Translations under genes and position numbers: made by a program
In this document: piece by piece, positions 37,821-48,326 of the stretch
How positions within the stretch are numbered: the stretch's first letter is position 1
Layout: every line of letters begins with the position of its first letter
The notes under the pieces: model-generated
Database searches by the model: none
Told to the model about the DNA's origin: nothing
What the model saw: the letters and a program-made list of their open reading frames with translations, nothing else
Assembly: GCA_938023035.1 (NCBI GenBank)
Contig: CALIDI010000053.1
Location: 1-55,533, forward strand
Origin: an uncultured Leptolyngbyaceae cyanobacterium
GTDB lineage: Bacteria > Cyanobacteriota > Cyanobacteriia > Leptolyngbyales > Leptolyngbyaceae
DNA: 55,533 nucleotides
Reading direction: 5' to 3'

Positions 37821-38684
37821 ATGGGTATTCGTAGCTATCGCCCCTACACTCCAGGTACTCGAGAACGGGTTGTCTCTGATTTTTCGGAGATTACGAAAAC
37901 AGAGCCGGAGAAATCCTTGACGATGTACATCCATCGAGCCAAGGGTCGAAATAATCGCGGTGTTATTACCTGTCGGCACCGAGGGGGAGGACACAAGAAG
38001 CTCTATCGCATCATTGACTTCAAGCGCGATAAGCGGGGGATTTCAGCAGAAGTATTGGCTGTTGAGTATGATCCCTTTCGCAATGCCCGAATTGCTCTTG
38101 TGCAGTACGAAGATGGGGAAAAGCGCTATATCCTCCATCCCGCTGATCTGAAGGTCGGTGCAACCATTTCTGCCGGGCCTGATGCTCCCATTGAAGTTGG
38201 GAATGCCTTACCGCTGATGAATGTTCCCCTTGGTACAGTTGTCCATAATGTGGAGCTGATTCCTGGGCGGGGTGGTCAGTTTGTCAGAGCCGCAGGAGCT
38301 TCGGCCCAGGTTGCGGCGAAAGAAGGAAATTATGTGACTTTGAAGCTTCCTTCAGGGGAAGTTCGCATGATCCGCAGAGAGTGTTACGCCACCATTGGTT
38401 CCGTTGGCAATGCTGATGTGCGTAACACTAGTCTGGGTAAGGCTGGACGTAAGCGTTGGCTGGGCCGCCGTCCTGAGGTGCGAGGAAGCGTGATGAATCC
38501 AGTTGATCACCCCCATGGTGGGGGTGAAGGGCGTGCCCCGATTGGTCGCTCTGGGCCAGTCACGCCCTGGGGTAAGCCAGCTCTGGGGAAAAAGACTCGA
38601 AAGAAAAAGAAAGCTAGTAGCGCACTGATTGTGCGTCGCCGTCGGAAGTCTTCTAAGCGCGGCAAGGGCGGTCGTCAGTCGTAA
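37821..38684 (+). CDS. rplB: 50S ribosomal protein L2
   Basis: 287 residues; needed for peptidyl-transferase function and subunit joining. The conserved [16 protein letters not shown] segment with the key histidine is intact, and the C-terminus is a long basic tail ([16 protein letters not shown]). Confidence 0.97.
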   Translation: MGIRSYRPYTPGTRERVVSDFSEITKTEPEKSLTMYIHRAKGRNNRGVITCRHRGGGHKKLYRIIDFKRDKRGISAEVLAVEYDPFRNARIALVQYEDGEKRYILHPADLKVGATISAGPDAPIEVGNALPLMNVPLGTVVHNVELIPGRGGQFVRAAGASAQVAAKEGNYVTLKLPSGEVRMIRRECYATIGSVGNADVRNTSLGKAGRKRWLGRRPEVRGSVMNPVDHPHGGGEGRAPIGRSGPVTPWGKPALGKKTRKKKKASSALIVRRRRKSSKRGKGGRQS

Positions 38685-38701
38685 TTGATGAGGGAGGAGC
38701 T

Positions 38702-38977
38702 ATGGGTCGTTCACTGAAAAAAGGGCCATTTGTTGCTGACCATCTCATGCGGAAGGTAGAAGCACTTAATGCTAAGGGTGATAAGCAGGTGATTAAAACT
38801 TGGTCGCGTGCTTCTACAATTTTGCCTCAGATGATTGGGCACACGATTGCTGTTCATAACGGTCGTCAGCATGTTCCAGTCTATGTCACAGAACAGATGG
38901 TTGGTCATAAGTTAGGAGAGTTTGCTCCGACTCGGACGTTTAAAGGGCATGGGGCCGACAAGAAGTCGAAGCGATAG
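38702..38977 (+). CDS. rpsS: 30S ribosomal protein S19
   Basis: 91 residues; [18 protein letters not shown] and ITLPQM-type ([17 protein letters not shown]) motifs. Binds 16S rRNA head with S13. GGAGGAGC lies just before the ATG. Confidence 0.97.
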   Translation: MGRSLKKGPFVADHLMRKVEALNAKGDKQVIKTWSRASTILPQMIGHTIAVHNGRQHVPVYVTEQMVGHKLGEFAPTRTFKGHGADKKSKR

Positions 38978-39023
38978 AGGTTTAGGCTGGTAGCATGTGT
39001 TACCGGCTTTAAGGAGAGGGGAT

Positions 39024-39383
39024 ATGGCTGTTGATATTGCAAACGAAGTGAAGGCGACTGCTCGTTATATCCGGATGTCACCTTTTAAGGTTCGCCGGGT
39101 TTTGGATCAAATCCGTGGTCGGAGCTATCGGGAAGCTCTGATTATTTTGGAGTTTATGCCTTACCGAGCCTGTGAGCCAGTTTTGAAGGTGCTCCGTTCA
39201 GCGGCGGCTAACGCGGAGCACAATGAGGGGTTTGATCGAGCTAGTTTGGTCATCAGTCGAGCTTATGCAGATCAGGGGCCTGTGCTGCGTCGTTTTCGAC
39301 CGCGCGCCCAGGGTCGGGCCTATCAAATTCGTAAGCCAACCTGTCACATTACGATTGCTGTTGCTCCTGATTCTGAAGAGTAA
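39024..39383 (+). CDS. rplV: 50S ribosomal protein L22
   Basis: 119 residues from ATG 39024, with AAGGAGAGG upstream; an in-frame upstream codon at 38997 lacks support. [18 protein letters not shown] is the family hallmark; the long beta-hairpin that lines the exit tunnel is present. Confidence 0.96.
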   Translation: MAVDIANEVKATARYIRMSPFKVRRVLDQIRGRSYREALIILEFMPYRACEPVLKVLRSAAANAEHNEGFDRASLVISRAYADQGPVLRRFRPRAQGRAYQIRKPTCHITIAVAPDSEE

Positions 39384-39422
39384 CTTCTAGCCACCGTTGA
39401 CTACTGCATTGAGGACGCACTT

Positions 39423-40154
39423 GTGGGACAGAAGATTCATCCAGTCGGATTTCGACTTGGCATTATTCATGAACATAAATCGCGCTGGTACAGCGATTCT
39501 AAGCGCTATCCGGAATTGCTGAAGGAGGATTTTAAGATCCGGCGATTCGTAGATAAAAATCTTAATAGCGCTGGAATTTCTGAGGTGCGGATTGAGAGAA
39601 AAGCAGATCAAATTGATCTGGAAGTGCGAACAGCTCGTCCAGGGGTGGTGGTGGGTCGCGGTGGCCAGGGCATTGAGGCGCTTCGGGCGGGTTTACAAAA
39701 GGAATTGGGTGTGGGCGATCGCCAGATTCGCATCAATGTCGTTGAGGTTGCTCGTGTCGATGCAGATGCTAACTTGATTGCTGAGTACATTGCACAGCAA
39801 CTAGAGCGGCGGGTTTCTTTCCGTCGCGTGGTACGTCAGGCCATTACTCGTGCCCAAAAAGCAGGAGTAGAGGGAATCAAAGTTCAGGTGAGCGGGCGTC
39901 TAAATGGAGCGGAAATTGCGCGCCCAGAGTGGACGCGAGAAGGAAGGGTGCCCCTGCACACCCTGCGGGCTGACATTGACTACGCTTACAAGATTGCTCA
40001 AACCATCTACGGCACTCTTGGGATCAAGGTTTGGATCTTTAAGGGAGAGGTTTTACCGGGTCAGGAGTTACAAGTTACCCCCGTTGCCTCTAAGCCGCCC
40101 CGTCGCCAACAGCGTCGTCGCCAACAATTTGAAGACCGTTCCAATGAAGGCTAA
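39423..40154 (+). CDS. rpsC: 30S ribosomal protein S3
   Basis: 243 residues with a KH RNA-binding domain ([17 protein letters not shown]) and the C-terminal S3 domain. GTG start giving [13 protein letters not shown]. The tail is rich in Arg and Gln (RRQQRRRQQ), usual for cyanobacteria. Confidence 0.97.
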   Translation: MGQKIHPVGFRLGIIHEHKSRWYSDSKRYPELLKEDFKIRRFVDKNLNSAGISEVRIERKADQIDLEVRTARPGVVVGRGGQGIEALRAGLQKELGVGDRQIRINVVEVARVDADANLIAEYIAQQLERRVSFRRVVRQAITRAQKAGVEGIKVQVSGRLNGAEIARPEWTREGRVPLHTLRADIDYAYKIAQTIYGTLGIKVWIFKGEVLPGQELQVTPVASKPPRRQQRRRQQFEDRSNEG

Positions 40155-40187
40155 GGAGCCATGCCTGACTTCTTTAGGTAAACTGCC

Positions 40188-40607
40188 ATGCTAAGTCCAA
40201 GACGTACAAAATTTCGTAAACAACAACGCGGTCGCATGACAGGGGCGGCGACTCGTGGCAACACCCTCAGCTTCGGGGATTTTGGCCTGCAAGCTCAAGA
40301 GTGCCACTGGATCACCGCTCGTCAGATTGAGGCTAGTCGTCGTGCCATGACCCGTTACATCCGCCGGGGTGGCAAAATTTGGATTCGGATTTTCCCGGAT
40401 AAGCCGGTTACGATGCGTCCAGCGGAAACTCGGATGGGTTCTGGTAAGGGGGCACCGGAGTATTGGGTTGCAACGGTCAAGCCCGGTCGCATTCTGTTCG
40501 AAATTGCCGGTGTTCCAGAAGCAACGGCACGAGAAGCCATGCGTTTGGCTGCCTATAAGTTGCCAATTAAGACTAAGTTCATTACGCGCATAGCGGAGGA
40601 GTCCTAA
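40188..40607 (+). CDS. rplP: 50S ribosomal protein L16
   Basis: 139 residues; positions the A-site t[20 protein letters not shown] and the [14 protein letters not shown] motif are present. rpmC follows after 3 bases. Confidence 0.97.
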   Translation: MLSPRRTKFRKQQRGRMTGAATRGNTLSFGDFGLQAQECHWITARQIEASRRAMTRYIRRGGKIWIRIFPDKPVTMRPAETRMGSGKGAPEYWVATVKPGRILFEIAGVPEATAREAMRLAAYKLPIKTKFITRIAEES

Positions 40608-40610
40608 GTT

Positions 40611-40841
40611 ATGCCTCTTCCTAAGATTGAGGATGCTCGTCAGTTGAGCAATGAAAAGTTAGAAGAGCAAATTTTGGCCGTTAAGCGAGAGTTGTTCCAA
40701 TTGCGGTTTAAGCAAGGAACGCGACAACAGGGTGTGCAACCGCATCAGTTTCGTCATGCTCGCCATCGGTTGGCTCAATTGATGACTGTAGAGCGTGAGC
40801 GGCAGTTGCAAGGCCAAAATGCAGCGGAGGCGGAGGAGTAA
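40611..40841 (+). CDS. rpmC: 50S ribosomal protein L29
   Basis: 76 residues, helical, with FQLRFKQGTRQQG in the middle. Part of the tunnel-exit docking platform. Tight spacing to rplP and rpsQ. Confidence 0.95.
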   Translation: MPLPKIEDARQLSNEKLEEQILAVKRELFQLRFKQGTRQQGVQPHQFRHARHRLAQLMTVERERQLQGQNAAEAEE

Positions 40842-40844
40842 ATC

Positions 40845-41093
40845 ATGGCAGTGAAAGAGAGAGTTGGTTTAGTCATTAGCGACAAAATGGATAAGACCGT
40901 TGTGGTAGCTGTGGAAAACCGTGCGGCTCACCCGAAATACGGAAAAATTGTCGTTAAGACAAAGCACTACAAAGCTCACGACGAAGAAAACCAGTGCAAG
41001 CAAGGCGATCGCGTACGGATTCAAGAAACCCGTCCCCTGAGTCGAACAAAGTTCTGGCAAGTTGTTGAGATTCTGTCATCTACAACCAGTTAA
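40845..41093 (+). CDS. rpsQ: 30S ribosomal protein S17
   Basis: 82 residues; OB-fold primary binder of 16S r[24 protein letters not shown] and [15 protein letters not shown] are typical. Confidence 0.96.
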   Translation: MAVKERVGLVISDKMDKTVVVAVENRAAHPKYGKIVVKTKHYKAHDEENQCKQGDRVRIQETRPLSRTKFWQVVEILSSTTS

Positions 41094-41112
41094 GGGCGAG
41101 AGGTAACGAATC

Positions 41113-41478
41113 ATGATTCAGCAGGAAAGCTATCTCAATGTGGCAGACAACAGCGGTGCCCGAAAGCTCATGTGTATTCGAGTACTAGGGGGAAACCGTC
41201 GCTATGCTGGGGTCGGTGATGTGATTATTGCCGTTGTTAAGGACGCGATCCCTAATATGGCGGTTAAAAAGTCTGATGTGGTTACGGCTGTGGTTGTACG
41301 GACGAAGAAAAATCTCCGCCGGGATAGCGGTATGAGTATTCGATTTGATGATAATGCAGCGGTTCTAATCAACAAGGATGGAAATCCGAGGGGTACTCGT
41401 GTTTTTGGGCCGGTTGCCCGTGAACTGAGGGATAGAAACTTTATGAAAATTGTTTCGCTTGCGCCGGAGGTGCTGTGA
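41113..41478 (+). CDS. rplN: 50S ribosomal protein L14
   Basis: 121 residues; [18 protein letters not shown] and the [18 protein letters not shown] segment identify it. The stop codon overlaps the rplX start by one base (TGATG). Confidence 0.97.
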   Translation: MIQQESYLNVADNSGARKLMCIRVLGGNRRYAGVGDVIIAVVKDAIPNMAVKKSDVVTAVVVRTKKNLRRDSGMSIRFDDNAAVLINKDGNPRGTRVFGPVARELRDRNFMKIVSLAPEVL

Positions 41479-41825
41479 TGGCCTATAAGCAATCCGCCAA
41501 AGTGCGTTTCAAAATGCACGTTAAGAAGGGTGACCTAGTGCAAGTGATCGCAGGCAAAGATAAGGGAAAGGTCGGAGAAATTATTAAGGCGATTCCTGAA
41601 GCGAGCAAAGTAATTGTTAAAGGAGTTAACATGCGTACCCGGCATGTTAAGCCTCGCCAGGAGGGAGAATCGGGACAAATTGTCGTAGAAGAAGCTCCGA
41701 TTCATAGCTCCAACGTCATGCATTACTCAGAAAAGCAGAAGGTTGTTAGTCGGGTTTGCCACAGTTTTACTGAGGACGGACGCAAGGTTCGGATGTTGAA
41801 GAAAACAGGTGAAGTGATTGACTAA
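41478..41825 (+). CDS. rplX: 50S ribosomal protein L24
   Basis: 115 residues from ATG 41478 with a KOW motif ([18 protein letters not shown]). Assembly initiator protein. A GTG one codon upstream is in frame; the ATG overlapping the rplN stop is preferred. Confidence 0.95.
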   Translation: MAYKQSAKVRFKMHVKKGDLVQVIAGKDKGKVGEIIKAIPEASKVIVKGVNMRTRHVKPRQEGESGQIVVEEAPIHSSNVMHYSEKQKVVSRVCHSFTEDGRKVRMLKKTGEVID

Positions 41826-41886
41826 CCGTTTGCAGTGGGTTCTATTATGCTCACCCCTGACCAAGCCCAGGGATTATTAGGAAAAG

Positions 41887-42432
41887 ATGATGTCACGACT
41901 CAAAACACAGTATCAGGAAAAGATTGTTCCAAAGTTGATGGAGCAATTTAAGTACAAAAATATCCATCAGGTTCCAAAAGTTATTAAGGTCACCGTCAAC
42001 CGAGGACTTGGTGAAGCTTCGCAAAACTCTAAGGCTTTAGAGTCTTCCCTAGCCGAGATTGCTGTCATTACAGGGCAAAAGCCAGTGGTCACACGAGCTA
42101 AGAAGGCGATCGCGGGCTTCAAAATTCGTGAAGGAATGCCCGTCGGTGTTATGGTGACTCTGCGCGCTGATCGAATGTATAACTTTTTGGATCGCCTGAT
42201 TAGTCTAGCTTTACCACGGATTCGTGACTTTCGTGGTATCAGCCCCAAGAGCTTTGACGGTCGCGGTAACTATACTCTTGGGATTCGAGAGCAACTGATT
42301 TTCCCTGAAATTGATTACGACTCAATCGACCAGATTCGCGGGATGGATATTTCCATCATTACGACTGCAACCACTGATGAGGAGGGTCGCGCTCTGTTGA
42401 AAGAGTTTGGGATGCCCTTCCGGGAGAACTAA
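41887..42432 (+). CDS. rplE: 50S ribosomal protein L5
   Basis: 181 residues; binds 5S rRNA and contacts P-site t[19 protein letters not shown] and [14 protein letters not shown] are typical. ATG 41887 or 41890 could be used. Confidence 0.97.
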   Translation: MMSRLKTQYQEKIVPKLMEQFKYKNIHQVPKVIKVTVNRGLGEASQNSKALESSLAEIAVITGQKPVVTRAKKAIAGFKIREGMPVGVMVTLRADRMYNFLDRLISLALPRIRDFRGISPKSFDGRGNYTLGIREQLIFPEIDYDSIDQIRGMDISIITTATTDEEGRALLKEFGMPFREN

Positions 42433-42454
42433 GCAGGTTTTAGCAAGGAAAACT

Positions 42455-42856
42455 ATGGCGACAAACGACACCATTGCAGATATGTTGACCCGCATTCGGA
42501 ATGCCACGATGGCGCGGCATAAGACGACTGAGGTTCCCGCTACCAAGATGACCCGTAGCATTGCCCAAGTTCTGAAAGACGAGGGCTTCATTGCCGATTA
42601 TCAGGAAGATGGTGAAGGAATCAAGCGGCGTTTGGTGCTGTCCCTGAAGTATAAGGGTAAAGGTCAACGACCGATCATTACAAAGTTGAAGCGGGTGAGT
42701 AAGCCCGGCTTTCGCGTTTACTCCAGTTGTAAGGATCTGCCACGGGTGCTGGGTGGTATTGGTATCGCCATCGTTTCAACCCCTAACGGCATCATGACAG
42801 ATCGGCAGGCACGCCAGAGCGGGGTTGGTGGAGAAGTCCTTTGCTACATCTGGTAA
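42455..42856 (+). CDS. rpsH: 30S ribosomal protein S8
   Basis: 133 residues from ATG 42455 (AAGGAA upstream), giving [17 protein letters not shown]. The C-terminal [18 protein letters not shown] is the family's RNA-binding part. The longer frame starting inside rplE is not supported. Confidence 0.97.
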   Translation: MATNDTIADMLTRIRNATMARHKTTEVPATKMTRSIAQVLKDEGFIADYQEDGEGIKRRLVLSLKYKGKGQRPIITKLKRVSKPGFRVYSSCKDLPRVLGGIGIAIVSTPNGIMTDRQARQSGVGGEVLCYIW

Positions 42857-42860
42857 GTCG

Positions 42861-42888
42861 TCAGGTGAAACGAATCAGGTGAAACTAA
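42861..42888. repeat. 14-bp tandem duplication between rpsH and rplF
   Basis: tcaggtgaaacgaa (42861-42874) directly followed by tcaggtgaaactaa (42875-42888), 13 of 14 identical. It fills most of the 50-base spacer. Confidence 0.8.
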
Positions 42889-42906
42889 GTGGAGGAACGG
42901 TGAGTC

Positions 42907-43446
42907 ATGTCTCGTATTGGTAAACGTCCCATTAACCTACCCGCTAAGGTCACGGTTGTAATTGAGGGGCAAACAGTCACGGTCAAGGGGCCTAAAGGTG
43001 AACTGTCGCGGACCCTTCCCGACGGGGTTATTGTTACCCAGGAAGGAGAGACGGTTCTGGTTACTCGTAAGGACGAGTCTCGAACAGCTCGGGAGCGCCA
43101 CGGCCTTTGCCGGACGCTTGTCGCCAACATGGTTGATGGCGTGTCTCAGGGGTTTCAGAAAAAGTTAGAAATTCAGGGGGTCGGTTATCGGGCACAGGTT
43201 CAGGGTAAAAACCTCAATATGAACATGGGCTACAGCCATCCTGTTATTATCGAGCCCCCTGACGGTATTCAGTTTGCGGTGGAAAACAACGTTAACGTAA
43301 CCGTCAGCGGAATCGACAAAGAAATTGTTGGGAATACAGCTGCTCGCATTCGGGCGGTGCGTCCGCCTGAACCCTATAAGGGTAAGGGGATTCGTTATGC
43401 TGGGGAATTTGTTAGACGCAAGGCTGGTAAGGCAGGGAAGAAGTAA
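42907..43446 (+). CDS. rplF: 50S ribosomal protein L6
   Basis: 179 residues; two similar domains near the factor-binding site. [15 protein letters not shown] and the C-terminal [14 protein letters not shown] motif are clear. rplR follows after 3 bases. Confidence 0.97.
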   Translation: MSRIGKRPINLPAKVTVVIEGQTVTVKGPKGELSRTLPDGVIVTQEGETVLVTRKDESRTARERHGLCRTLVANMVDGVSQGFQKKLEIQGVGYRAQVQGKNLNMNMGYSHPVIIEPPDGIQFAVENNVNVTVSGIDKEIVGNTAARIRAVRPPEPYKGKGIRYAGEFVRRKAGKAGKK

Positions 43447-43449
43447 GCC

Positions 43450-43812
43450 ATGAAACTCACACGCAAGGAATCAGTCCGGCGGCGTCATCGTCGCGTTCGT
43501 CGCTCGGTGACTGGAACGGCAGAGCGGCCAAGGTTAGCTGTTTTTCGCTCAAACCAGCATATCTATGCCCAGGTGATTGATGATACCCGTCAACATACAC
43601 TGGTGGCCGCATCAACAATTGATCCAGATCTTCGGGCAACCGTTGAGTCTGGTTCAAATTGCGAGGCCGCGATCGCGGTTGGCAAGTTAGTCGCTGAGCG
43701 CTCAATTCAGAAGGGGATTACCCAAGTTGTTTTTGACCGGGGTGGCAATCTTTATCACGGTCGGGTTAAAGCGCTAGCGGATGCGGCTCGCGAAGCTGGT
43801 TTGAAATTTTAA
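43450..43812 (+). CDS. rplR: 50S ribosomal protein L18
   Basis: 120 residues; binds 5S rRNA with L5. [20 protein letters not shown] and the [20 protein letters not shown] end are characteristic. Confidence 0.97.
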   Translation: MKLTRKESVRRRHRRVRRSVTGTAERPRLAVFRSNQHIYAQVIDDTRQHTLVAASTIDPDLRATVESGSNCEAAIAVGKLVAERSIQKGITQVVFDRGGNLYHGRVKALADAAREAGLKF

Positions 43813-43829
43813 CTTAACGGGGCACTGGT

Positions 43830-44351
43830 ATGGCAAAGGAACGCAAGGCAAAAAAGACCCGGGAAAAAGAATCTGAGTGGCAAGAGCGTGTTGTTCAGAT
43901 TCGCCGAGTAACAAAGGTCGTGAAAGGCGGTAAGAAGCTCAGCTTCCGGGCGATCGTTGTGGTCGGTAATGAACGGGGGCAAGTCGGGGTCGGGGTTGGT
44001 AAGGCAGCAGATGTGATTGGTGCCGTCAAAAAGGGTGTGGTTGATGGGAAAAAGCATCTGGTTGATGTTCCACTAACCAAGTCCAATTCGATTCCCCACC
44101 CCGCCACGGGCGAAGGGGGGGCTGCGCGCGTGATGATGCGTCCTGCGGCTCCAGGAACCGGAGTGATTGCAGGTGGCTCTGTCCGCACCGTGCTTGAATT
44201 GGCTGGGGTCAAGAACGTGCTGGCTAAGCAACTGGGTTCTGATAACCCCTTGAATAATGCTCGGGCAGCCATCAACGCCCTAGGTGGACTGCGCACTTTT
44301 GCCGATGTGGCTGAAGATCGTGGAATTCCAGTCGAAAACCTTTATCGCTAA
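43830..44351 (+). CDS. rpsE: 30S ribosomal protein S5
   Basis: 173 residues; affects translational fidelity and mRNA unwinding. Contains [19 protein letters not shown] and [20 protein letters not shown]-terminal 25 residues are a charged extension. Confidence 0.97.
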   Translation: MAKERKAKKTREKESEWQERVVQIRRVTKVVKGGKKLSFRAIVVVGNERGQVGVGVGKAADVIGAVKKGVVDGKKHLVDVPLTKSNSIPHPATGEGGAARVMMRPAAPGTGVIAGGSVRTVLELAGVKNVLAKQLGSDNPLNNARAAINALGGLRTFADVAEDRGIPVENLYR

Positions 44352-44372
44352 TCGCTGTTTGAGGTAAAAGCC

Positions 44373-44819
44373 ATGAGACTTTCAGATGTAATCCCCAAGG
44401 AAGGTGCGATAAAGCGGCGGCGCCGCGTCGGGCGAGGAATTTCTGCTGGTCAGGGCGCGAGTTGTGGTTTTGGCATGCGGGGGCAAAAATCTCGCTCTGG
44501 TCGTCCAACTCGTCCTGGGTTTGAAGGGGGGCAAACACCGCTCTATCGGCGACTGCCCAAGTTAAAGCATTTTCCTCTGGTTAATCAAAAGAAATATACC
44601 ATTATTAACCTGGATGATTTAGCCAGCTTGCCTGCGAATACAGAGGTGACGATTGAATCTCTTTTGGAAGCTGGGATCCTGACGGCGAATGATGGCCCAC
44701 TCAAGGTTTTAGGTGATGGAGATGTGGCCGTTCCCTTGACCGTTAAGGCAGCTGCTTTCAGTGCCTCGGCCCGCGCTAAAATTGAGGCAGCTCAAGGCCG
44801 TTGTGAAGTGCTTGCCTAG
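44373..44819 (+). CDS. rplO: 50S ribosomal protein L15
   Basis: 148 residues; glycine-rich N-terminal half ([20 protein letters not shown]) embedded in 23S rRNA. In cyanobacteria rpmD (L30) is absent, and rplO follows rpsE directly as here. A hairpin follows the gene before secY. Confidence 0.97.
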   Translation: MRLSDVIPKEGAIKRRRRVGRGISAGQGASCGFGMRGQKSRSGRPTRPGFEGGQTPLYRRLPKLKHFPLVNQKKYTIINLDDLASLPANTEVTIESLLEAGILTANDGPLKVLGDGDVAVPLTVKAAAFSASARAKIEAAQGRCEVLA

Positions 44820-44845
44820 CGGGTTCTCAGTGATGCTTCTATTGG

Positions 44846-44872
44846 ACTCCATGCTTATGGCTGAGCTGGAGT
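44846..44872 (+). terminator. Stem-loop between rplO and secY, possible attenuator
   Basis: actcca-t-gct pairs with agc-tggagt (nine pairs, one bulged t, 8-base loop), followed directly by tatttattt. Shape fits a leaky terminator in a 273-base spacer, the largest gap of the operon. A 7-bp dyad gttaagc-taa-gcttaac lies downstream at 44931-44947. Confidence 0.5.
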
Positions 44873-45092
44873 TATTTATTTAGGCAAACTGGTAAGCTCT
44901 GCTTCTTGACTTTACGCCTAAAGTTGGGCTGTTAAGCTAAGCTTAACCTGCGATGTTTGAAAATGGCTGGTTTCCCCAGGCAAAACTTTAAGTCTGGTTT
45001 GAGGTTCGATTTCATCCTGGCTTCGGATCTCATTAATCATTTCCTTATCTTTTGTTGAGTCTTCAAGACCGTCTAACCCTAGAGGATAATCC

Positions 45093-46397
45093 ATGGTTGT
45101 CAGTCGCGATAAAACCCCCACTGCTCAGGAAACGTTTGCCCAAATGGCTCAGGCTGCTGGTTTGCGAGGCCGTATTCTGTTGACCATTGGCATGTTGTTA
45201 CTGATTCGTTTAGGGATGGTTCTCCCTATTCCTGGAATCAACCGGGCCGCTTTTGCTGAGAGTATTCAGAATAATCCGGTGATTGGCTTCCTCGATCTTT
45301 TCTCTGGTGGTGGATTTTCGGCACTGGGAATTTTCTCTCTAGGAATTTTGCCTTACATTAATGCTTCGATTATTCTGCAATTATTGACAGCAGCAATTCC
45401 CTCCCTGGAGAACTTGCAAAAGAATGAAGGAGAGGCGGGGCGACGCAAAATCTCTCAAATCACACGCTATGTTGCTCTTGGTTGGGCCATCATTCAGAGT
45501 GCAGGGATCTCAGTTTTTTGGGTTCGCCAGTTCGCTGATAATTGGGGGCCTGTATTTGTGATTCAGACGATGTTGGCATTGACTGCTGGCTCTATGTTTG
45601 TCATGTGGGTGGGCGAGCTAATTACCGAGCGGGGAATTGGCAATGGGGCGTCTCTATTGATTTTTGTTAACATTGTTTCCACGTTGCCTAAATCTCTGGG
45701 AGATACCCTGGATCTCGCTCAGAGGGGCGATCGCGTGGGTGGAGTTGTCATTTTGCTCCTGGTCTTCCTCATCATGATTGTGGGCATTGTATTTGTACAG
45801 GAAGGAACGCGCCGGATTCCAATTCTGTCGGCTCGTCGCCAGGTTGGCCGTCGTATGTATATGGAGCGGAGTAGCTATTTGCCCCTGAGACTTAATCAGG
45901 GGGGGGTAATGCCGATTATTTTTGCGTCTGCTGTGCTGGTGTTACCTCTGAGCTTGGCGCAATTTACCCGAAACGACATCATTGCCCAGATTGCGAACTA
46001 CTTAAGTCCTAATGGGCCAACCCCCTGGCTCTACGTCACAGCTTATTTATTGTTGATTCTCTTTTTTAGCTACTTCTATGCGTCTCTGGTCGTCAACCCC
46101 GTTGACATGTCTCAGAACTTGAAAAAGATGGGGGCAAGCATTCCCGGAATTCGACCTGGCAAGGCCACCAGTGACTATATTGAACGCGTCTTAAATCGCT
46201 TGACCTTTTTAGGTGCGATTTTCTTAGGAGCTGTGGCAATTGTGCCTACAGCCGTTGAAAGTGCCACTCGGGTGGCAACCTTTCAGGGCTTGGGTGCCAC
46301 CTCGCTGCTCATTTTGGTTGGGGTAGCGATTGACACCGCCAAACAGATACAAACCTATGTGATTTCGCAGCGATATGAAGGAATGGTGAAGCAATAG
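45093..46397 (+). CDS. secY: Preprotein translocase subunit SecY
   Basis: 434 residues, ten membrane helices, channel of the Sec translocon in plasma and thylakoid membranes. LLIRLGMVLPIPGIN, the plug region (FLDLFSGGGFSALGIFSLG) and INASIILQLLT are clear. adk starts on the last base of the stop codon. Confidence 0.97.
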   Translation: MVVSRDKTPTAQETFAQMAQAAGLRGRILLTIGMLLLIRLGMVLPIPGINRAAFAESIQNNPVIGFLDLFSGGGFSALGIFSLGILPYINASIILQLLTAAIPSLENLQKNEGEAGRRKISQITRYVALGWAIIQSAGISVFWVRQFADNWGPVFVIQTMLALTAGSMFVMWVGELITERGIGNGASLLIFVNIVSTLPKSLGDTLDLAQRGDRVGGVVILLLVFLIMIVGIVFVQEGTRRIPILSARRQVGRRMYMERSSYLPLRLNQGGVMPIIFASAVLVLPLSLAQFTRNDIIAQIANYLSPNGPTPWLYVTAYLLLILFFSYFYASLVVNPVDMSQNLKKMGASIPGIRPGKATSDYIERVLNRLTFLGAIFLGAVAIVPTAVESATRVATFQGLGATSLLILVGVAIDTAKQIQTYVISQRYEGMVKQ

Positions 46398-46954
46398 TGT
46401 CACGGTTAATCTTTTTAGGTGCACCAGGTGCAGGGAAAGGAACCCAGGCGGCAATTTTATCGAAGCAGCAGAGAATCCCTCATATTTCTACTGGGGATAT
46501 TTTGCGAAGCGCTGTTAGTCAGCAAACGACTCTGGGGGTAAAAGCTCAGGCATATATGGATCAGGGAGAATTAGTTCCTGACTTGTTACTCTATGACCTG
46601 GTAAGAGAGCGTTTACAGGAGCCAGATGCGACTAATCAAGGCTGGATATTGGATGGTTTTCCGCGAACCGTACCTCAGGCCGAGTTCTTAGATGCGCTCG
46701 TTGTTGAAATGAATCAGCCCTATCAAAGTGTGGTTAACCTTGTGGTGCCTGATGAAGTTCTTGTAAAGCGATTACTGCTGCGGGGGCGTAAAGATGATAC
46801 CGAAGAGGTGATTCGCAATCGTCTGCGCGTCTATTATGAGCAGACTGCTCCCTTGGTTCACTATTATCAGAGGTTGAATCGCTTGGTGGAAGTAGACGGA
46901 AATCAAACGGAAGCTGAGGTTACACAGGAGTTGATACGCCTGACTGCCGATTAA
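46397..46954 (+). CDS. adk: Adenylate kinase
   Basis: 185 residues. The P-loop is GAPGAGKGTQ (8-17), the NMP-binding part GDILRSAV and WILDGFPRT. The short form without the zinc-finger LID (RLLLRGRKDDTEEVIRNR), as in cyanobacteria. GTG start overlapping the secY stop by one base. Confidence 0.96.
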   Translation: MSRLIFLGAPGAGKGTQAAILSKQQRIPHISTGDILRSAVSQQTTLGVKAQAYMDQGELVPDLLLYDLVRERLQEPDATNQGWILDGFPRTVPQAEFLDALVVEMNQPYQSVVNLVVPDEVLVKRLLLRGRKDDTEEVIRNRLRVYYEQTAPLVHYYQRLNRLVEVDGNQTEAEVTQELIRLTAD

Positions 46955-47082
46955 GAAAAGGCTGCAATTTGTCCAGGGTAAGCTTATTTGTACAGTTTTG
47001 AACTTGAGATTCTACACTAGAGGGAGGCACTGCTTATTTGGAAAACTAATTGGTTGCGGTTAAGTATTTCAGAGGAGGTATT

Positions 47083-47310
47083 TTGTCCAAACAGGATTTG
47101 ATTGAAATGGAGGGTACGGTAACGGAATCGCTACCTAATGCTATGTTTCGAGTTGATTTGGATAACGGCTTTAACGTGCTAGCCCATATTTCTGGGAAAA
47201 TTCGGCGCAACTATATCAAAATTCTTCCGGGGGATCGGGTCAAAGTTGAGCTGACCCCCTATGACCTGACAAAAGGACGGATTACTTATCGTCTGAAAAA
47301 TAAAAAGTAG
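47083..47310 (+). CDS. infA: Translation initiation factor IF-1
   Basis: 75 residues from TTG 47083, which has AGAGGAGG directly upstream; the frame continues to 47050 but that start has no SD. OB-fold: [19 protein letters not shown] and [19 protein letters not shown]. The TTG start may keep expression modest. Confidence 0.95.
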   Translation: MSKQDLIEMEGTVTESLPNAMFRVDLDNGFNVLAHISGKIRRNYIKILPGDRVKVELTPYDLTKGRITYRLKNKK

Positions 47311-47380
47311 CTCAGCAGATTTCAATTCATCATTTTTGGTTTGAGCTGAGTAGGAGGTATGCGGTCGTCAGGTTGACATT

Positions 47381-47408
47381 GTTGATGAGTCAAGGTTGAT
47401 GAGTCAAG
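47381..47408. repeat. 14-bp perfect tandem duplication
   Basis: gttgatgagtcaag occurs at 47381-47394 and 47395-47408 without a gap, in the 206-base infA-rpmJ spacer. Confidence 0.85.
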
Positions 47409-47448
47409 CCAGAGGATTGTCCATAGCTTACTCAGCTTTAATGTTGCT

Positions 47449-47488
47449 TTGAGTTTGCTTGACTTTGACACTATACAGTTGCTAAAAT
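47449..47488 (+). promoter_or_regulatory. Internal promoter upstream of rpmJ
   Basis: TTGAGT (47449-47454), 17 bases, TATACA (47472-47477); or TTGACT (47459-47464), 18 bases, TAAAAT (47483-47488). Either would drive rpmJ-rpsM and perhaps rpoA separately from the upstream ribosomal genes. Confidence 0.5.
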
Positions 47489-47516
47489 TTTGTGTTTGTG
47501 AGAAAGGCGATAAAAC

Positions 47517-47630
47517 ATGAAGGTTCGAGCTTCAGTCAAGAAGATCTGTGAGAAGTGCCGGGTGATTCGGCGCAAAGGCAGAGTGATGGTGATTTGTTCT
47601 AATCCAAAACACAAGCAACGCCAGGGATAG
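47517..47630 (+). CDS. rpmJ: 50S ribosomal protein L36
   Basis: 37 residues ([19 protein letters not shown] start). Zinc ligands C11, C14, C27 and H32 are all there, so this is the zinc-bearing type. Small and easy to miss; it lies 56 bases before rpsM. Confidence 0.97.
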   Translation: MKVRASVKKICEKCRVIRRKGRVMVICSNPKHKQRQG

Positions 47631-47686
47631 GTTTGGTGGGCTTGGCTAGCATCCGCAAATTGAGAAGATAATCCGGGGAGGATAGT

Positions 47687-48067
47687 GTGGCGAGAATTGC
47701 CGGGGTAGATTTGCCCAGGGATAAACGAGTTGAGATTGGCTTAACTTATATCTATGGTATCGGTCTGACGCGATCACAGCAGATTTTGGCAGCGGCAGGC
47801 GTAAATCCTGATACTCGTGTCAGAGAACTGACAGATGCCGATGTGGCTGCCTTACGTCAGCAGGTAGAAGAAAACTACCAGGTCGAAGGCGATTTGCGTC
47901 GCTGGGAGTCGATGAATATTAAACGGCTGATGGATATTGGTAGTTATCGCGGTCGTCGGCATCGTATGGGTTTGCCCGTGCGGGGGCAGCGTACTCGCAC
48001 CAATGCCCGTACCCGGCGGGGGGGTCGCCGTACTGTGGCAGGCAAGAAGAAGGTCGGTAAGAAGTAG
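47687..48067 (+). CDS. rpsM: 30S ribosomal protein S13
   Basis: 126 residues; contacts P-site tRNA and the large subunit. [18 protein letters not shown] and the basic tail [18 protein letters not shown] are typical. GTG start. Confidence 0.97.
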   Translation: MARIAGVDLPRDKRVEIGLTYIYGIGLTRSQQILAAAGVNPDTRVRELTDADVAALRQQVEENYQVEGDLRRWESMNIKRLMDIGSYRGRRHRMGLPVRGQRTRTNARTRRGGRRTVAGKKKVGKK

Positions 48068-48326
48068 ATGCCGCACTGTTCGTTCGTCTTCTGTCTGTTC
48101 AGGCGTTTTCTGTCTGGCAGCAACCGCGCTATCCGCCCTGCATGAAGTAGGAAGCGCATTCCTCGCTGTTCAGGCGTTTCCTAGTCGAAAAGGTACGGGC
48201 GACATTATTTTTCTTCGTGGCTTCTCTTTTTGTTTAAGCGGAATGTGTAACAAGTTGCCCCCGGGCCTGAAGCACTTTCCTTTGTAGATGCCCATTTATT
48301 CGTAGTTAACCTGGTAGGCAAATCAA
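48068..48326. other. Long spacer between rpsM and rpsK
   Basis: 259 bases, unusual because these two genes are normally nearly adjacent. It contains two near copies of ctgttcaggcgtttc (48095-48110, with one extra t, and 48166-48180). No gene or terminator is apparent. Confidence 0.5.
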
